In this document: in pieces, positions 17,435 to 25,594 of the stretch
Numbering within the stretch: position 1 is the first letter of the stretch
Layout of the letters: every line of letters starts with the position of its first letter
NCBI GenBank assembly: GCA_020721005.1
Contig: DYNP01000021.1
Location: forward strand, 1-34,701
Length of the DNA: 34,701 nt
Reading direction: 5' to 3'
Source of the DNA: Thiomargarita sp.
GTDB taxonomy: Bacteria > Pseudomonadota > Gammaproteobacteria > Beggiatoales > Beggiatoaceae
Translations under genes and position numbers: made by a program
The notes under the pieces: generated by a model
The model's input: only the letters and a program-made list of their open reading frames with translations
Told to the model about the DNA's origin: nothing
Database searches by the model: none

Positions 17435-18745
17435 CTAGGACATACGATCCATTAAAGCAGCTTTCATCTCAACTGCCAACTGCCGACCCATGTTAACACT
17501 TTCTGAAATCGAACGATCCTCTGGATAATAATGAGTCGTATCAGCCATCAAAAAACCTGCAATTGGCGTTCTCAACGGGGGCAACTGTTGATAAAAATTC
17601 TTTGTACAAATCGGTTGTGCAAACTCATAACGAGACACCTGAGCCGCCAACACCCAATCCCGAGAAAACTGGGGATTAATATTACCCAAATATCCCAGCA
17701 CCTCCTCAATCAAACTCTCATCACTTTGTTGATAATGAGGATGACTGTGAGGTCGATAAAAAGGAGCATACACAATAGAATAAGGCAATGGATAAAGATT
17801 GCTGTATTCAATTAGACCAGGAATACCCATTTTGAGATCATTGATATTGAGCCAAAAATTTTCCGTTAAAGCAGAACTCAGTTTCAAGATAACACAAGCC
17901 ACTCCAGCATTGCGAATATTTGAAATTTTCCCTTTTAAATCAAGAGGTAAATCTGGAACTAAGCGGGGAATATAAGGCAGAGGCACTGTTGAGACCACTC
18001 CTTCAAATAATTGCACATGCCCTGCCACTTGTAAACCTTGCACCTGTTGCTGCTCAACCAATACCCGTTCAATGGGACTGTTTAAATGAATATGTCCACC
18101 CAACTTGAGAACTTGATCTTGGAGGGCATTTAACAACGTTTCTGAACCTCCCTCCAAAAAACCCAAAGTTTCTGTAAATAGAGAACGCCTGGACAAAGCC
18201 ACCCTTTTGATTCGAGTCCCAATCCAAGCTGCTGAAACTGTATGTTTATGCTCATAAAATTTCAACTCAAACAAATAGTCCCACAAAATCGCATAAGCCT
18301 TTTTACCCACCCATCTCTCAAGCCAAGCAATGGCAGACAACTGATCTAATGCGGACCAATCTTGACAACGTTGAGTGACAAAAATGTGAATCGCATACCG
18401 TAATTTAGAAATCAGATCCAAATGTGGAAAAGTCAACAAATGCCAAGGATTGCCCCAACGGTACAATTTGCCCTGATAAAAAAAGCCCATTTTAGTATTT
18501 TGCCAATGCAACTTATCCGACAATTGCAACTCAGCCAACAAATCAAACAAGGGATAATCGGTGCGACAAATAAAATGATAATAGCGTTCGATGGTCAATC
18601 CTGCAAACTCAAACGCTACTGACATTCCTCCTAAACGAGCCCCTTTTTCATACAAATCAACTGCATAACCCTGTTTTAAAAGTTCATAAGCACAGGCCAA
18701 ACCCATGGGACCTGCTCCAATAATTGCTATCTTTCTAGCCGACAT
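17435..18745 (-). CDS. FAD-dependent amine-oxidase/protoporphyrinogen-oxidase-like oxidoreductase
   Basis: 436 residues. The N-terminal dinucleotide-binding fold is clear: IAIIGAGPMGLACAYELLKQGYAVDLYEK (about 6-34), then GARLGGMSVAFEFAGLTIERYYHFICRTDYPL, the GG-doublet motif of the NAD(P)-binding-8/amine oxidase group. Near the C-terminus, FLMADTTHYYPEDRSISESVNMGRQLAVEM is the second FAD-contacting motif. It lacks a signal peptide. Proteins of this type next to methyltransferases and small flippases often occur in glycolipid or polysaccharide gene sets, where they act like UDP-galactopyranose mutase relatives or lipid desaturases. This is suggested by context only. It is the first gene of the three-gene minus-strand unit. 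Confidence 0.82.
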   Translation of the reverse strand: MSARKIAIIGAGPMGLACAYELLKQGYAVDLYEKGARLGGMSVAFEFAGLTIERYYHFICRTDYPLFDLLAELQLSDKLHWQNTKMGFFYQGKLYRWGNPWHLLTFPHLDLISKLRYAIHIFVTQRCQDWSALDQLSAIAWLERWVGKKAYAILWDYLFELKFYEHKHTVSAAWIGTRIKRVALSRRSLFTETLGFLEGGSETLLNALQDQVLKLGGHIHLNSPIERVLVEQQQVQGLQVAGHVQLFEGVVSTVPLPYIPRLVPDLPLDLKGKISNIRNAGVACVILKLSSALTENFWLNINDLKMGIPGLIEYSNLYPLPYSIVYAPFYRPHSHPHYQQSDESLIEEVLGYLGNINPQFSRDWVLAAQVSRYEFAQPICTKNFYQQLPPLRTPIAGFLMADTTHYYPEDRSISESVNMGRQLAVEMKAALMDRMS

Positions 18746-18779
18746 AGTTCATCATCGTGGGTGAATTGATAAAATTTAT

Positions 18780-18808
18780 TTGACATTTATTCTGGTCGAT
18801 ACCATACT
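18780..18808 (+). promoter_or_regulatory. Candidate sigma-70 promoter for cls
   Basis: TTGACA (18780-18785) is a perfect -35, followed 17 bases later by CATACT (18803-18808), which matches 4 of 6 -10 positions. It points at the cardiolipin synthase gene, leaving a leader of about 108 bases. Confidence 0.45.
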
Positions 18809-18923
18809 TTGTACTGAGGTAAAATAAAGTTAATCCTAGATTCTTATCCTCATATAACAAATTATAACACACATTTGCTTACCTACGCAATTTATCAGAT
18901 TTTATCAACAAAAACATTAACTT

Positions 18924-20363
18924 ATGCCATCTGAGCACTATTTAACCATCAGTCTGATTCTCTTCTTTATCGAATTATTAGGGATATTAAATGCCATTCA
19001 TGCCATCTTACATGCGCGATCCCCTCAAGGTGCTATTGCTTGGACATTTTCCCTAGTGATTTTTCCTTTTGTAACTGTTCCCTTATATGTAATGCTGGGA
19101 CGCCATCGATTTCAAGGTTATCTTAAATCACATCGTCGAGCAGAAACTCATTATCAAACGGCAATTCAATGGACTTTTCAAGAAATTGAACGTTGTTTCA
19201 CTGCCCAATTGCCAGAGCATTTAGTTCCTTTACAAACTTTAGCCAGTGAATTGGGGTGGTTACCTTTTTTAAAGGGAAATTCAGTGCAACTGTTGGTTGA
19301 TGGGCAGATTGCCTTTCCTGCCATGCTGGCTGCCATTGCTGCTGCCCAAAATTACATTCTCTTCTGCTTTTACACGGTTCGAGACGATGAATTAGGCCGT
19401 GAGTTTCAAAGAGCTTTGATCAACAAAGCTCAACAAGGAATTCGAGTGTATTTTATATTCGATGACTTGGGAAGCTATGAATTGGAAAACGATTATTTGG
19501 AAGAATTAGAGGCAGCCGGGGTCAATGTGGAAAGATTCACCACGGTAAGAGGTGTTGGAAACCGTTTTCAAATTAACTTTCGTAATCATCGAAAAATCTT
19601 GGTTGTAGATGGCGAAATTGCTTTTTTGGGAGGTATGAATATCGGAAACGAATATCTAGGAAAAAATCCAGAATTTGGCAATTGGCGAGACACTCACTTG
19701 AAACTACAGGGACCTGCGGTGCAAGCGGTACAATTGACTTTTATGGAAGATTGGTATTGGCTAACCGAAGAAATTCCCTTTTTATCCTGGCAGGCCATAG
19801 CTGCTCCTCAAGGTGATGAACACGTATTCATTTTTTCCACGGGACCCGCTGACACTTTGCCCAGTTGCACCCTATTTTTTGTGAATCTGTTCAATCTGGC
19901 TCAAAAACGACTGTGGATTGCCAGTCCCTATTTTGTGCCAGATGAAATCGTGGTCAATGCCTTACAATTGGCGGTGTTACGAGGGGTAGACGTGCGAATT
20001 TTGATGCCCGAAAAAAGCGACCATCGTCTGGTGCAACTGGCTTCATTCTCTTACTACGAAGAAATGTTGACGATTGGGGCTCATCTGTATCGCTATCATG
20101 CTGGATTTATGCACCAAAAAGTGATATTGCTCGACGATCAATTGGCCAGCATTGGGACTGTGAATTTGGACAATCGTTCCTTTCGACTGAATTTTGAGAT
20201 TACCGCATTTGTAATGGCCTCTGATCTGGTGAAACAAGTGGAAAACCTATTATTGAAAGACTTTGAGGAAGCCAATGTTGTGCAAATGGAAAGTGTGTTG
20301 CAGAGAACTTTTTCCCGCCAGATTACAATCCGACTGTCTCGTTTGATGGCCCCTTTACTGTAA
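18924..20363 (+). CDS. cls: Cardiolipin synthase (phospholipase D family)
   Basis: 479 residues, near the 486 of E. coli ClsA. It joins phospholipids (two phosphatidylglycerols, or PG with PE) to make cardiolipin in the inner membrane. Two N-terminal hydrophobic helices (about 8-30 and 37-59, with the ARSPQGAIAW and VPLYVMLGR family motifs) anchor it. Two HKD motifs supply the catalytic site: H222-x-K224-x4-D229 (NHRKILVVDGEIAFLGGMNI), and a second near residue 398 (MHQKVILLDDQLASIGTVNL) followed by RSFRLNFE. Both are complete, so it should be active. The gene is monocistronic. The repeats that follow it (20405-20670) include hairpins that may form its 3' end. Confidence 0.95.
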   Translation: MPSEHYLTISLILFFIELLGILNAIHAILHARSPQGAIAWTFSLVIFPFVTVPLYVMLGRHRFQGYLKSHRRAETHYQTAIQWTFQEIERCFTAQLPEHLVPLQTLASELGWLPFLKGNSVQLLVDGQIAFPAMLAAIAAAQNYILFCFYTVRDDELGREFQRALINKAQQGIRVYFIFDDLGSYELENDYLEELEAAGVNVERFTTVRGVGNRFQINFRNHRKILVVDGEIAFLGGMNIGNEYLGKNPEFGNWRDTHLKLQGPAVQAVQLTFMEDWYWLTEEIPFLSWQAIAAPQGDEHVFIFSTGPADTLPSCTLFFVNLFNLAQKRLWIASPYFVPDEIVVNALQLAVLRGVDVRILMPEKSDHRLVQLASFSYYEEMLTIGAHLYRYHAGFMHQKVILLDDQLASIGTVNLDNRSFRLNFEITAFVMASDLVKQVENLLLKDFEEANVVQMESVLQRTFSRQITIRLSRLMAPLL

Positions 20364-20404
20364 AATTAAAGTAAATCTGTTCGTCAACTCATCCTGCTAT
20401 ACTT

Positions 20405-20446
20405 ACTTCCCTCCTTGGAAAGGAGGAATTAGAGGAGTAATTCCTA
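20405..20446. repeat. Overlapping hairpins after cls
   Basis: CCTCCTT (20410-20416) pairs with AAGGAGG (20420-20426) over a 3-base loop. GGAATTA (20425-20431) pairs with TAATTCC (20438-20444) over GAGGAG. The two stems share two bases and cannot both form fully. There is no T-run. The CCTCC-TTGGAAA-GGAGG layout resembles a widespread intergenic repeat. Confidence 0.55.
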
Positions 20447-20463
20447 AGCCGTGCCCTCCCTTT

Positions 20464-20641
20464 TACTTACCTTGAACTCACTTTAAAATGGAATAGAGGC
20501 TTTAGTCGGTGACCTGATTCTACCGGCTAAAGCCTCCACTCCAAAGTTCTAATATAATGTGAATTCAACATAAATTTATAGAAGAATCACTATACTTACC
20601 TCGAACTCACTTTAAAATGGAATAGAGGCTTTAGCCGGTGA
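20464..20641. repeat. Two 49-base direct repeats 129 bases apart, carrying family-1 arms
   Basis: Copies at 20464-20512 and 20593-20641 differ at only 2 of 49 positions. Each runs from TACTTACC through GAACTCACTTTAAAATGG to a family-1 arm (GAATAGAGGCTTTAG then TCGGTGA or CCGGTGA). Copy 1 is completed by a complementary arm; copy 2 is instead followed by family-2-like sequence (AATGCGCTAACGCCATTGCG, 20645-20664). Together with the hairpins at 20405 they fill most of the 388-base gap 20364-20751. Confidence 0.85.
20490..20542. repeat. Palindromic intergenic repeat, family 1 (second copy)
   Basis: Left arm 20490-20510 and right arm 20522-20542 are reverse complements at 18 of 21 positions, with an 11-base loop. 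The right arm (ACCGGCTAAAGCCTCCACTCC) is nearly the same as the left arm at 579-602. Confidence 0.8.
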
Positions 20642-20751
20642 ACAGAATGCGCTAACGCCATTGCGCTCCGTAGATTACGTCTTAAGCGTTTTTTTACATT
20701 ACACAATACTTATACATTGCATAACATCAGTTACCGTAATCGATTTTTCTA

Positions 20752-21720
20752 TCAAGTCGATTGCATAAAATGTTGATAACCTGTTGATTTTAAAACAGAT
20801 TGATTATCAGGAATTAAACGAAGTCCCAGTTTGTGATCAATTTCTCCAATGCAAGTCAATTGAGAATGAGGTAATGCCATATTTAATTGCTCTTCTTTAT
20901 CGGGTGACACCGTGAAGCACAATTCATAATCATCCCCGGCACTTAATGCTAATTCCCAAGCAGTTTGTAAATCCACAGATTCCTTTAACGACTGAGATAA
21001 GGGCAATTGATTGAGAAATAACGTAGCCCCGACTTGACTGGCTTCTAAAAGATGAGAAAGATCAGCAGCCAAACCATCGGATAAGTCGATAGCGCATTTG
21101 CTGATGCCTAACAAAGAAATTCCCTCTCTCAATCGTGGAGTCGGTCGCGTAAGGCGGCGTTCTAAATAATCTTTATTAGCGGATTGAATCAATATAATGC
21201 GTTGTTGCAGAGAAGCTAATCCCAAACCGGCATCACCTAGATAGCCAGTAACATAAATCTTATCCCCAGGTTGAGCTGCATTTCTGCGCAATGCCAAATG
21301 TGGAGCAACCCAGCCGGCCACCTGTATCGTGACAGTTAACGGACCTTGGGTCAAATCTCCGCCGATCAGGCTGATCTGTGCCTGCTCTGCCAATTCCAGT
21401 AGTCCTTGACGGAAGGCAGTTAACCAAAATTCATCCGCTAAAGGGCAGGTGAGTGCCAAAGTCATCCACGCAGGAGTCGCACCCATTGCCGCCAAATCAC
21501 TTAAATTGACTGCCAAAGATTTGTATCCAAGATCGTACGGGGAAGTATTGTGGGGAAAATGGACGTTTTCTACCAAAGTGTCCATGGAAATTGCAAGAGC
21601 TTGATCAGGAAAAACTTGACAAAGTGCTGCGTCATCTCCCACTCCTAATATAACCTCAGATCGCTGCGGAAAACCGTCTTTAAAGTATTTTCTAATGATC
21701 TCAAATTCAGTCACGGACAT
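20752..21720 (-). CDS. thiL: Thiamine-monophosphate kinase
   Basis: 322 residues. It phosphorylates thiamine monophosphate to the active cofactor thiamine pyrophosphate, using ATP. Family motifs are all visible: GVGDDAA (26-32), MDTLVENVHF (46-55), NLSDLAAMGA (72-81), GGDLTQG (120-126), IDLSDGLAADL (211-221) and SAGDDYEL near the C-terminus. These are the metal- and nucleotide-binding Asp residues of the PurM/ThiL superfamily. An AGGA site lies about 10 bases upstream of the ATG. In many gammaproteobacteria thiL follows nusB and ribH and precedes pgpA. Here it is alone, far from ribH, divergent from the LutC-like gene with 90 bases between starts. I see no TPP riboswitch; the space is too short for one plus a promoter. 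Confidence 0.97.
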   Translation of the reverse strand: MSVTEFEIIRKYFKDGFPQRSEVILGVGDDAALCQVFPDQALAISMDTLVENVHFPHNTSPYDLGYKSLAVNLSDLAAMGATPAWMTLALTCPLADEFWLTAFRQGLLELAEQAQISLIGGDLTQGPLTVTIQVAGWVAPHLALRRNAAQPGDKIYVTGYLGDAGLGLASLQQRIILIQSANKDYLERRLTRPTPRLREGISLLGISKCAIDLSDGLAADLSHLLEASQVGATLFLNQLPLSQSLKESVDLQTAWELALSAGDDYELCFTVSPDKEEQLNMALPHSQLTCIGEIDHKLGLRLIPDNQSVLKSTGYQHFMQST

Positions 21721-21810
21721 GAAAAATTCCTAGGAAAAAAAGGTGTAATTTTGGGGGCGATCAGATTATAATTCTGAGCCCATAATTAGAAGTTATTCGA
21801 GAGGTCATAT

Positions 21811-22458
21811 ATGAATTCCGAACGTGCCAAAATCTTTGCTCATCTGCACCAATCGTTAAGACATTCCCAATCGGAGCAGGAGTTGCTTGATCATTTGAAA
21901 AAGAGGTCAACTTATCAACAACCTCTATTGTCACAACCTTTGGTACCACAATTTTTTGCCCAGTTAAAAAAAGTGTCTGCTTCTGTTGAAACTTTGTTCA
22001 CTCTCAATGATCTTCCCTTTGCCATCGTTGATTTTCTTGAACGTTATCAATTAGTTAAGGAGATTGTTGTCAGTGAACATTTTAAAAATTTGATCTGGCC
22101 CTATCGCTTACAAATCCACTGTCGACCCATCCAAAAACAGGATGCCACCAGTGTCACCTTGGCTTTTGCTGGCATTGCAGAAACCGGTAGTGTAGTACTA
22201 TTATCCGGTCCTAAAACTCCAAATAGTTTGAATTTTTTGCCAGAAAATCATATTGTGGTTTTATTCAAAAATGATTTAGTCACTTATATGGAAGATGTTT
22301 GGCACCGTTTGCGTTTTCGTTCGATGCCCAGGGCAGTTACTGTGGTCACGGGACCGTCTAGGACTGCAGACATTGAACAAACTATTCAGTTGGGCGCTCA
22401 TGGTCCACGACGCTTACATATTATTCTGGTTGAAAAAGGAGAAACTGAATGGTCATGA
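21811..22458 (+). CDS. lutC: LutC/YkgG-family LUD-domain protein
   Basis: 215 residues, cytoplasmic. LutC belongs to the LutABC iron-sulfur system that oxidises L-lactate. The LUD-domain core is well conserved: FAGIAETGSVVLLSGP (119-134), LNFLPENHIVVL (140-151), and GPSRTADIEQTIQLGAHGPRRLHIILV (181-207). The first 110 residues are the usual variable helical part. The partner genes lutA and lutB are not here, so either they are elsewhere or this copy works alone, as LUD proteins sometimes do. It overlaps the following peptidase gene by 10 bases. A GAGAGG sequence before the ATG supports the start. Confidence 0.85.
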   Translation: MNSERAKIFAHLHQSLRHSQSEQELLDHLKKRSTYQQPLLSQPLVPQFFAQLKKVSASVETLFTLNDLPFAIVDFLERYQLVKEIVVSEHFKNLIWPYRLQIHCRPIQKQDATSVTLAFAGIAETGSVVLLSGPKTPNSLNFLPENHIVVLFKNDLVTYMEDVWHRLRFRSMPRAVTVVTGPSRTADIEQTIQLGAHGPRRLHIILVEKGETEWS

Positions 22459-23261
22459 ATTTTGAAAATCAGTTTTTGAAATTAGGGGATACCGGTCCCT
22501 TAGTGGAAGAAGTGCAATTGCGCTTGGCCGGTTTTCAAGGCAGTGTTTGGGATGGTGTATTTGGGACTCATACTGAATTGCAAGTACAAAATTTCCAAAA
22601 AGATTATATGAAAAGGTCCGTTCCCAGCAAAATTGTTGATGCTGAAATTTTTGCCGCAATTTTGGAATTCTCTCAAGCATTTCCCATTGATTTCAATATG
22701 TTACCCTGTCCAGATTGTCGTTGTCCCGGTCAAGGGTTCGGTCAAAATCGGTTTGCCAATGAATATTTATCAAATCATCAAGGGGAACAATATCATAAAC
22801 GAGAATATCCAGGTATTCACAAAGCTATTTTGTATACTTATCAAGCCGCCCAATTTTATCTTAAAAGTGCGGGACTGCCTGATTTAACTATTACTTCTGG
22901 CTATCGCTGTTGGTTAAACAATGAGCAAAAGGGACGGAAAAGTACCAATCACATGGGAAAAGCCTTGGATTGTGTGCCCATGTTGAAATCGGAGGGGCAT
23001 GAAAAAAGGAAAACTGTATTGCAGGCTGCGCGAAGCATTTTGATCCAAAAGTGTGGTTTTCAAATGGGGTGGTCAACTTCCAATACCAAGTCTTTGGAGC
23101 CTCCAGAATGGGCGCCCACTTGGTTGCACATGGATGTGCGAAGTTATGCACCTCAATATTTGGCTGATCGTTATTTTGTGAAAACAGGGGCCGAATTGTT
23201 GGAAATGACAGCCAGTACAACCGATGAGATTAAAGAAGTGATACCCACCCCTTTATGGTAA
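22449..23261 (+). CDS. Peptidoglycan-binding domain plus M15-type D,D-carboxypeptidase-like protein
   Basis: 270 residues. Residues 8-75 are a PG_binding_1 repeat (LKLGDTGPLVEEVQLRLAGF ... WDGVFGTHTELQVQNFQ). Residues 85-245 resemble peptidase family M15 (M15_3 subtype). They have a Cys-rich opening (CPDCRCPGQGFG, 87-98), TITSGYRC (147-154), NHMGKALD (167-174) and WLHMDV (225-230). His168, Asp174 and His227 would be the zinc ligands. It would cut D-Ala peptide links in peptidoglycan, yet no signal peptide is present. It may therefore be released by lysis, use another export route, or derive from a phage endolysin. A GGAG site 7 bases before the ATG at 22449 favours this start, which overlaps the LutC gene by 10 bases and implies translational coupling. 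No other phage genes are nearby. Confidence 0.82.
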   Translation: MVMNFENQFLKLGDTGPLVEEVQLRLAGFQGSVWDGVFGTHTELQVQNFQKDYMKRSVPSKIVDAEIFAAILEFSQAFPIDFNMLPCPDCRCPGQGFGQNRFANEYLSNHQGEQYHKREYPGIHKAILYTYQAAQFYLKSAGLPDLTITSGYRCWLNNEQKGRKSTNHMGKALDCVPMLKSEGHEKRKTVLQAARSILIQKCGFQMGWSTSNTKSLEPPEWAPTWLHMDVRSYAPQYLADRYFVKTGAELLEMTASTTDEIKEVIPTPLW

Positions 23262-23288
23262 TATCGTGCTATTTCAATCTTTTATCTC

Positions 23289-24014
23289 CTAAAATCGATA
23301 ACTTAATGCCACCCGGTAAGATAAAATTTGTTCTGAAATGTCCCAAGAAAATTTATCAAAATCTTGATAGTAATAGTCATGGCGAATTAGGGTGAAATCG
23401 TAATAAAAATCAGAGGTTAAAACACCTTTCCATTGCACGCTTAAACTGGTTCCCGAGGCATCACCTTTGGCTGTTCCATAAGATAAATCTTGATAATTGG
23501 CTTCCATATTAGCATAGGCAGCACTGAATGACAAAAATCCCCAATTTTCAACGGGCCAACGTCCCCCAGCCCCAATGAATGGACCTTTCCCACTCAAGGT
23601 AATTTTGGCTCCAGAAAATGGAGATGGGAATAGAGCGGTGATGGTTGATTGACCGTATTTATACCCAGCAAAAATACTGATCGCATCCGTTAAGGCATAA
23701 CCAGCAGCCGTTGTTATATCCGTGCGTTCAAAATTTACTCGATCGGTCTCTAACAAATTATCCGTGGATTCTTCAGAAGCCTCAATATTCCTCTCTCCTG
23801 ATAAATCCACATAGAATCGCCGGTAGACCCCACTGATCCCAAGCCCCAAAGATTGGATTTGCCCATCTACTCCTCCATTGTACACAGCATAAGCAAATTG
23901 GCGAGTGGACAAAGCCACGCTGGAAATCAACTCTAAATCTTCACTGGCATAGACAGTTATTGACCCATTAATGCTGACAAACACCATCAATAATGCTAAA
24001 CTCAATCGTATCAC
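23289..24014 (-). CDS. Outer-membrane beta-barrel protein (porin-like)
   Basis: 241 residues. The signal peptide covers residues 1-23 (ends VYA, cleaved before SED). The remainder shows alternating short strands of aromatic and small residues (FAYAVYNGG, SLGLGISGVYRRFYVDLSG, DITTAAGYALTDAISIFAGYKYGQSTI, FIGAGGRWPVENWGFLSFSAAYANM, SLSVQWKGVLTSDFYYDFTLIRHDYYYQDF). It ends in YRVALSYRF, with the terminal Phe typical of BAM-inserted barrels. About 8-10 strands fit an OmpA/OmpW-like barrel, but I cannot assign a substrate. It is monocistronic and divergent from holB. Confidence 0.78.
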   Translation of the reverse strand: MIRLSLALLMVFVSINGSITVYASEDLELISSVALSTRQFAYAVYNGGVDGQIQSLGLGISGVYRRFYVDLSGERNIEASEESTDNLLETDRVNFERTDITTAAGYALTDAISIFAGYKYGQSTITALFPSPFSGAKITLSGKGPFIGAGGRWPVENWGFLSFSAAYANMEANYQDLSYGTAKGDASGTSLSVQWKGVLTSDFYYDFTLIRHDYYYQDFDKFSWDISEQILSYRVALSYRF

Positions 24015-24091
24015 TTTAAAATCACCCCTCCAAAACCCATCAGTCTATACCATAAAATCACCAAAGTCCAAATGCAACCTCCACTTGTCGT

Positions 24092-25102
24092 ATGATGACA
24101 CTCACTTCCAACTCATTTCCCTGGCAACAGACCGTATGGCAAACTCTGATGCACGCTTGGCAACAACAACGACTCCCGCATGCCCTGTTATTAGGAGGGG
24201 CACTCGGAATGGGAAAATTGTCACTGGCTCATCAACTGGTGTCTACGCTGCTTTGCAATAATCCCAGTATTGACGGAATTCCCTGTCAACACTGCAAAAG
24301 TTGTCACCTTTTGCGAACACATAACCATCCTGACTTCACCCAAATCCAAGCCTTAGAGAATAGCAAACAAATCACTGTCGATCAAATTCGAGACCTGATC
24401 CAATTTTGTGGACTGACCAGCCATTATGGGGGCCATCAACTGGCCATTATTTTCCCAGCAGAAGCCATGAATCGCAACGCCGCCAACAGTTTACTCAAAC
24501 TATTGGAAGAACCTCCTCCAAGTACTCTATTAATTCTCATCAGCCACCGACCTATGACCCTACTCCCTACAGTGCGCAGTCGTTGCCAACTCCTAAACTT
24601 CAATTATCCTCCTTCCAAACTGATTCGAGACTGGCTACAACCCCAAATTCCTCCAACTTTGGATGCCCAATTTCTACTCAATCTCACTGCCCAAGCTCCC
24701 TTAGCTGCCTTGCAATTGGGACAACAAAGCGAACACCTGGCCCAGCGACAACTACTATTTGAGACCAGTTACCAACTGCTGATTGGACAACAAGAGCCTC
24801 TTGAAATTGCCGAACAATGGTCCAAGTTGGACAACTTACAAACTTTCAAATGGCTACTCAGTTGGACCACCGATCTTATTCGCTTTCATCTGACCCTACA
24901 AACCCAATTCTTAACCAACCAAGATCAAAAAACCAAGATCCAACACATAGCACCTCAATTGAACATTCAAAAACTCTTCAAACTCCTGGACTTACAAAAC
25001 ACTGCTTACCAACTGCTTGAAACCGGAACCAATGTTAAAATTCAAGGATTACTGGACTCTATTGCTCTCACCTGGAGCGAATTACAACCCACTAAATCCT
25101 GA
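24092..25102 (+). CDS. holB: DNA polymerase III subunit delta'
   Basis: 336 residues. It is part of the clamp loader that opens and places the beta sliding clamp. Visible features are a P-loop region GGALGMGK (35-42), a zinc-binding set Cys55, Cys65, Cys68, Cys71 (CQHCKSC), VDQIRDL, an AANSLLKLLEEPPP segment, and the SRC motif of clamp-loader AAA+ proteins (RSRCQLLNF). The last residue of the P-loop differs from the usual T/S (GMGKL), as in delta' proteins that do not hydrolyse ATP. It is followed 48 bases later by pilZ and then tatD, the same order as in Pseudomonas. Two ATGs are adjacent at the start; either may be used. Confidence 0.93.
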   Translation: MMTLTSNSFPWQQTVWQTLMHAWQQQRLPHALLLGGALGMGKLSLAHQLVSTLLCNNPSIDGIPCQHCKSCHLLRTHNHPDFTQIQALENSKQITVDQIRDLIQFCGLTSHYGGHQLAIIFPAEAMNRNAANSLLKLLEEPPPSTLLILISHRPMTLLPTVRSRCQLLNFNYPPSKLIRDWLQPQIPPTLDAQFLLNLTAQAPLAALQLGQQSEHLAQRQLLFETSYQLLIGQQEPLEIAEQWSKLDNLQTFKWLLSWTTDLIRFHLTLQTQFLTNQDQKTKIQHIAPQLNIQKLFKLLDLQNTAYQLLETGTNVKIQGLLDSIALTWSELQPTKS

Positions 25103-25150
25103 TTTCACCCCAAATTAACCCTTTTAACCCCATTTTTGGAAAATTCGACT

Positions 25151-25510
25151 ATGAACATGAAACGTCCAGGCGGCATGAAAAAAAACATGCTGCAATTGCA
25201 TCTGGCTGATGAACAAGCCCTTTACAACTCCTATCTGCCCTTTCTCAAACAAGGAGGACTTTTTATTCCCACTGACAAAACTTACAAATTGGGTGAAGAA
25301 ATTTTTCTCCTGATCAGCCTGTTCAAAGACGGTGATAAAGTCCCAATCGCTGGCAAAGTGGCCTGGATCAATCCCAAAGGCGCTCAAGGCAGACGCCCCC
25401 CTGGCATTGGCATTCATTTCACAGAAGCAGACAAGGGAGTGCTTCGCAGCAAACTCGAAAAATCCCTGGGTGCCCTCATTAAATCTGATAAAAACACCTA
25501 TACCATGTGA
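25151..25510 (+). CDS. pilZ: Type IV pilus assembly protein PilZ
   Basis: 119 residues from the ATG at 25151; P. aeruginosa PilZ has about 118. It is needed for type IV pilus assembly and twitching, working with PilB and FimX-like proteins. The PilZ fold is recognisable by GGLFIPTDKTYKLGEEIFLL, PIAGKVAWINPKGAQG, RRPPGIGIHF and the conserved C-terminal TYTM. This non-canonical PilZ lacks the RxxxR and D/NxSxxG motifs that bind c-di-GMP. An upstream in-frame TTG at 25136 is possible but the ATG is preferred. It lies between holB and tatD. It implies pili, and so gliding or surface motility, as expected in filamentous sulfur bacteria. Confidence 0.93.
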   Translation: MNMKRPGGMKKNMLQLHLADEQALYNSYLPFLKQGGLFIPTDKTYKLGEEIFLLISLFKDGDKVPIAGKVAWINPKGAQGRRPPGIGIHFTEADKGVLRSKLEKSLGALIKSDKNTYTM

Positions 25511-25594
25511 AACTCACGAACCTAACCCTTGAATTGCCAATCACAGCGCATAAAATTTGCATACCGATCCCCCCAGCCCATCCCGAGACCAGAG

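Noticed and set aside
21721-21810. TPP riboswitch upstream of thiL
   Set aside because: Only 90 bases separate thiL from the divergent lutC gene, and no THI-box motif is visible.
22449-23261. Prophage remnant around the M15 peptidase
   Set aside because: No integrase, structural genes or attachment repeats are nearby; neighbours are chromosomal genes.
25136-25150. Longer TTG starts for pilZ (25136), tatD (25529), pat (11983) and the DUF697 gene (32816)
   Set aside because: In each case a downstream ATG gives a protein of family length, and the extra residues match nothing.
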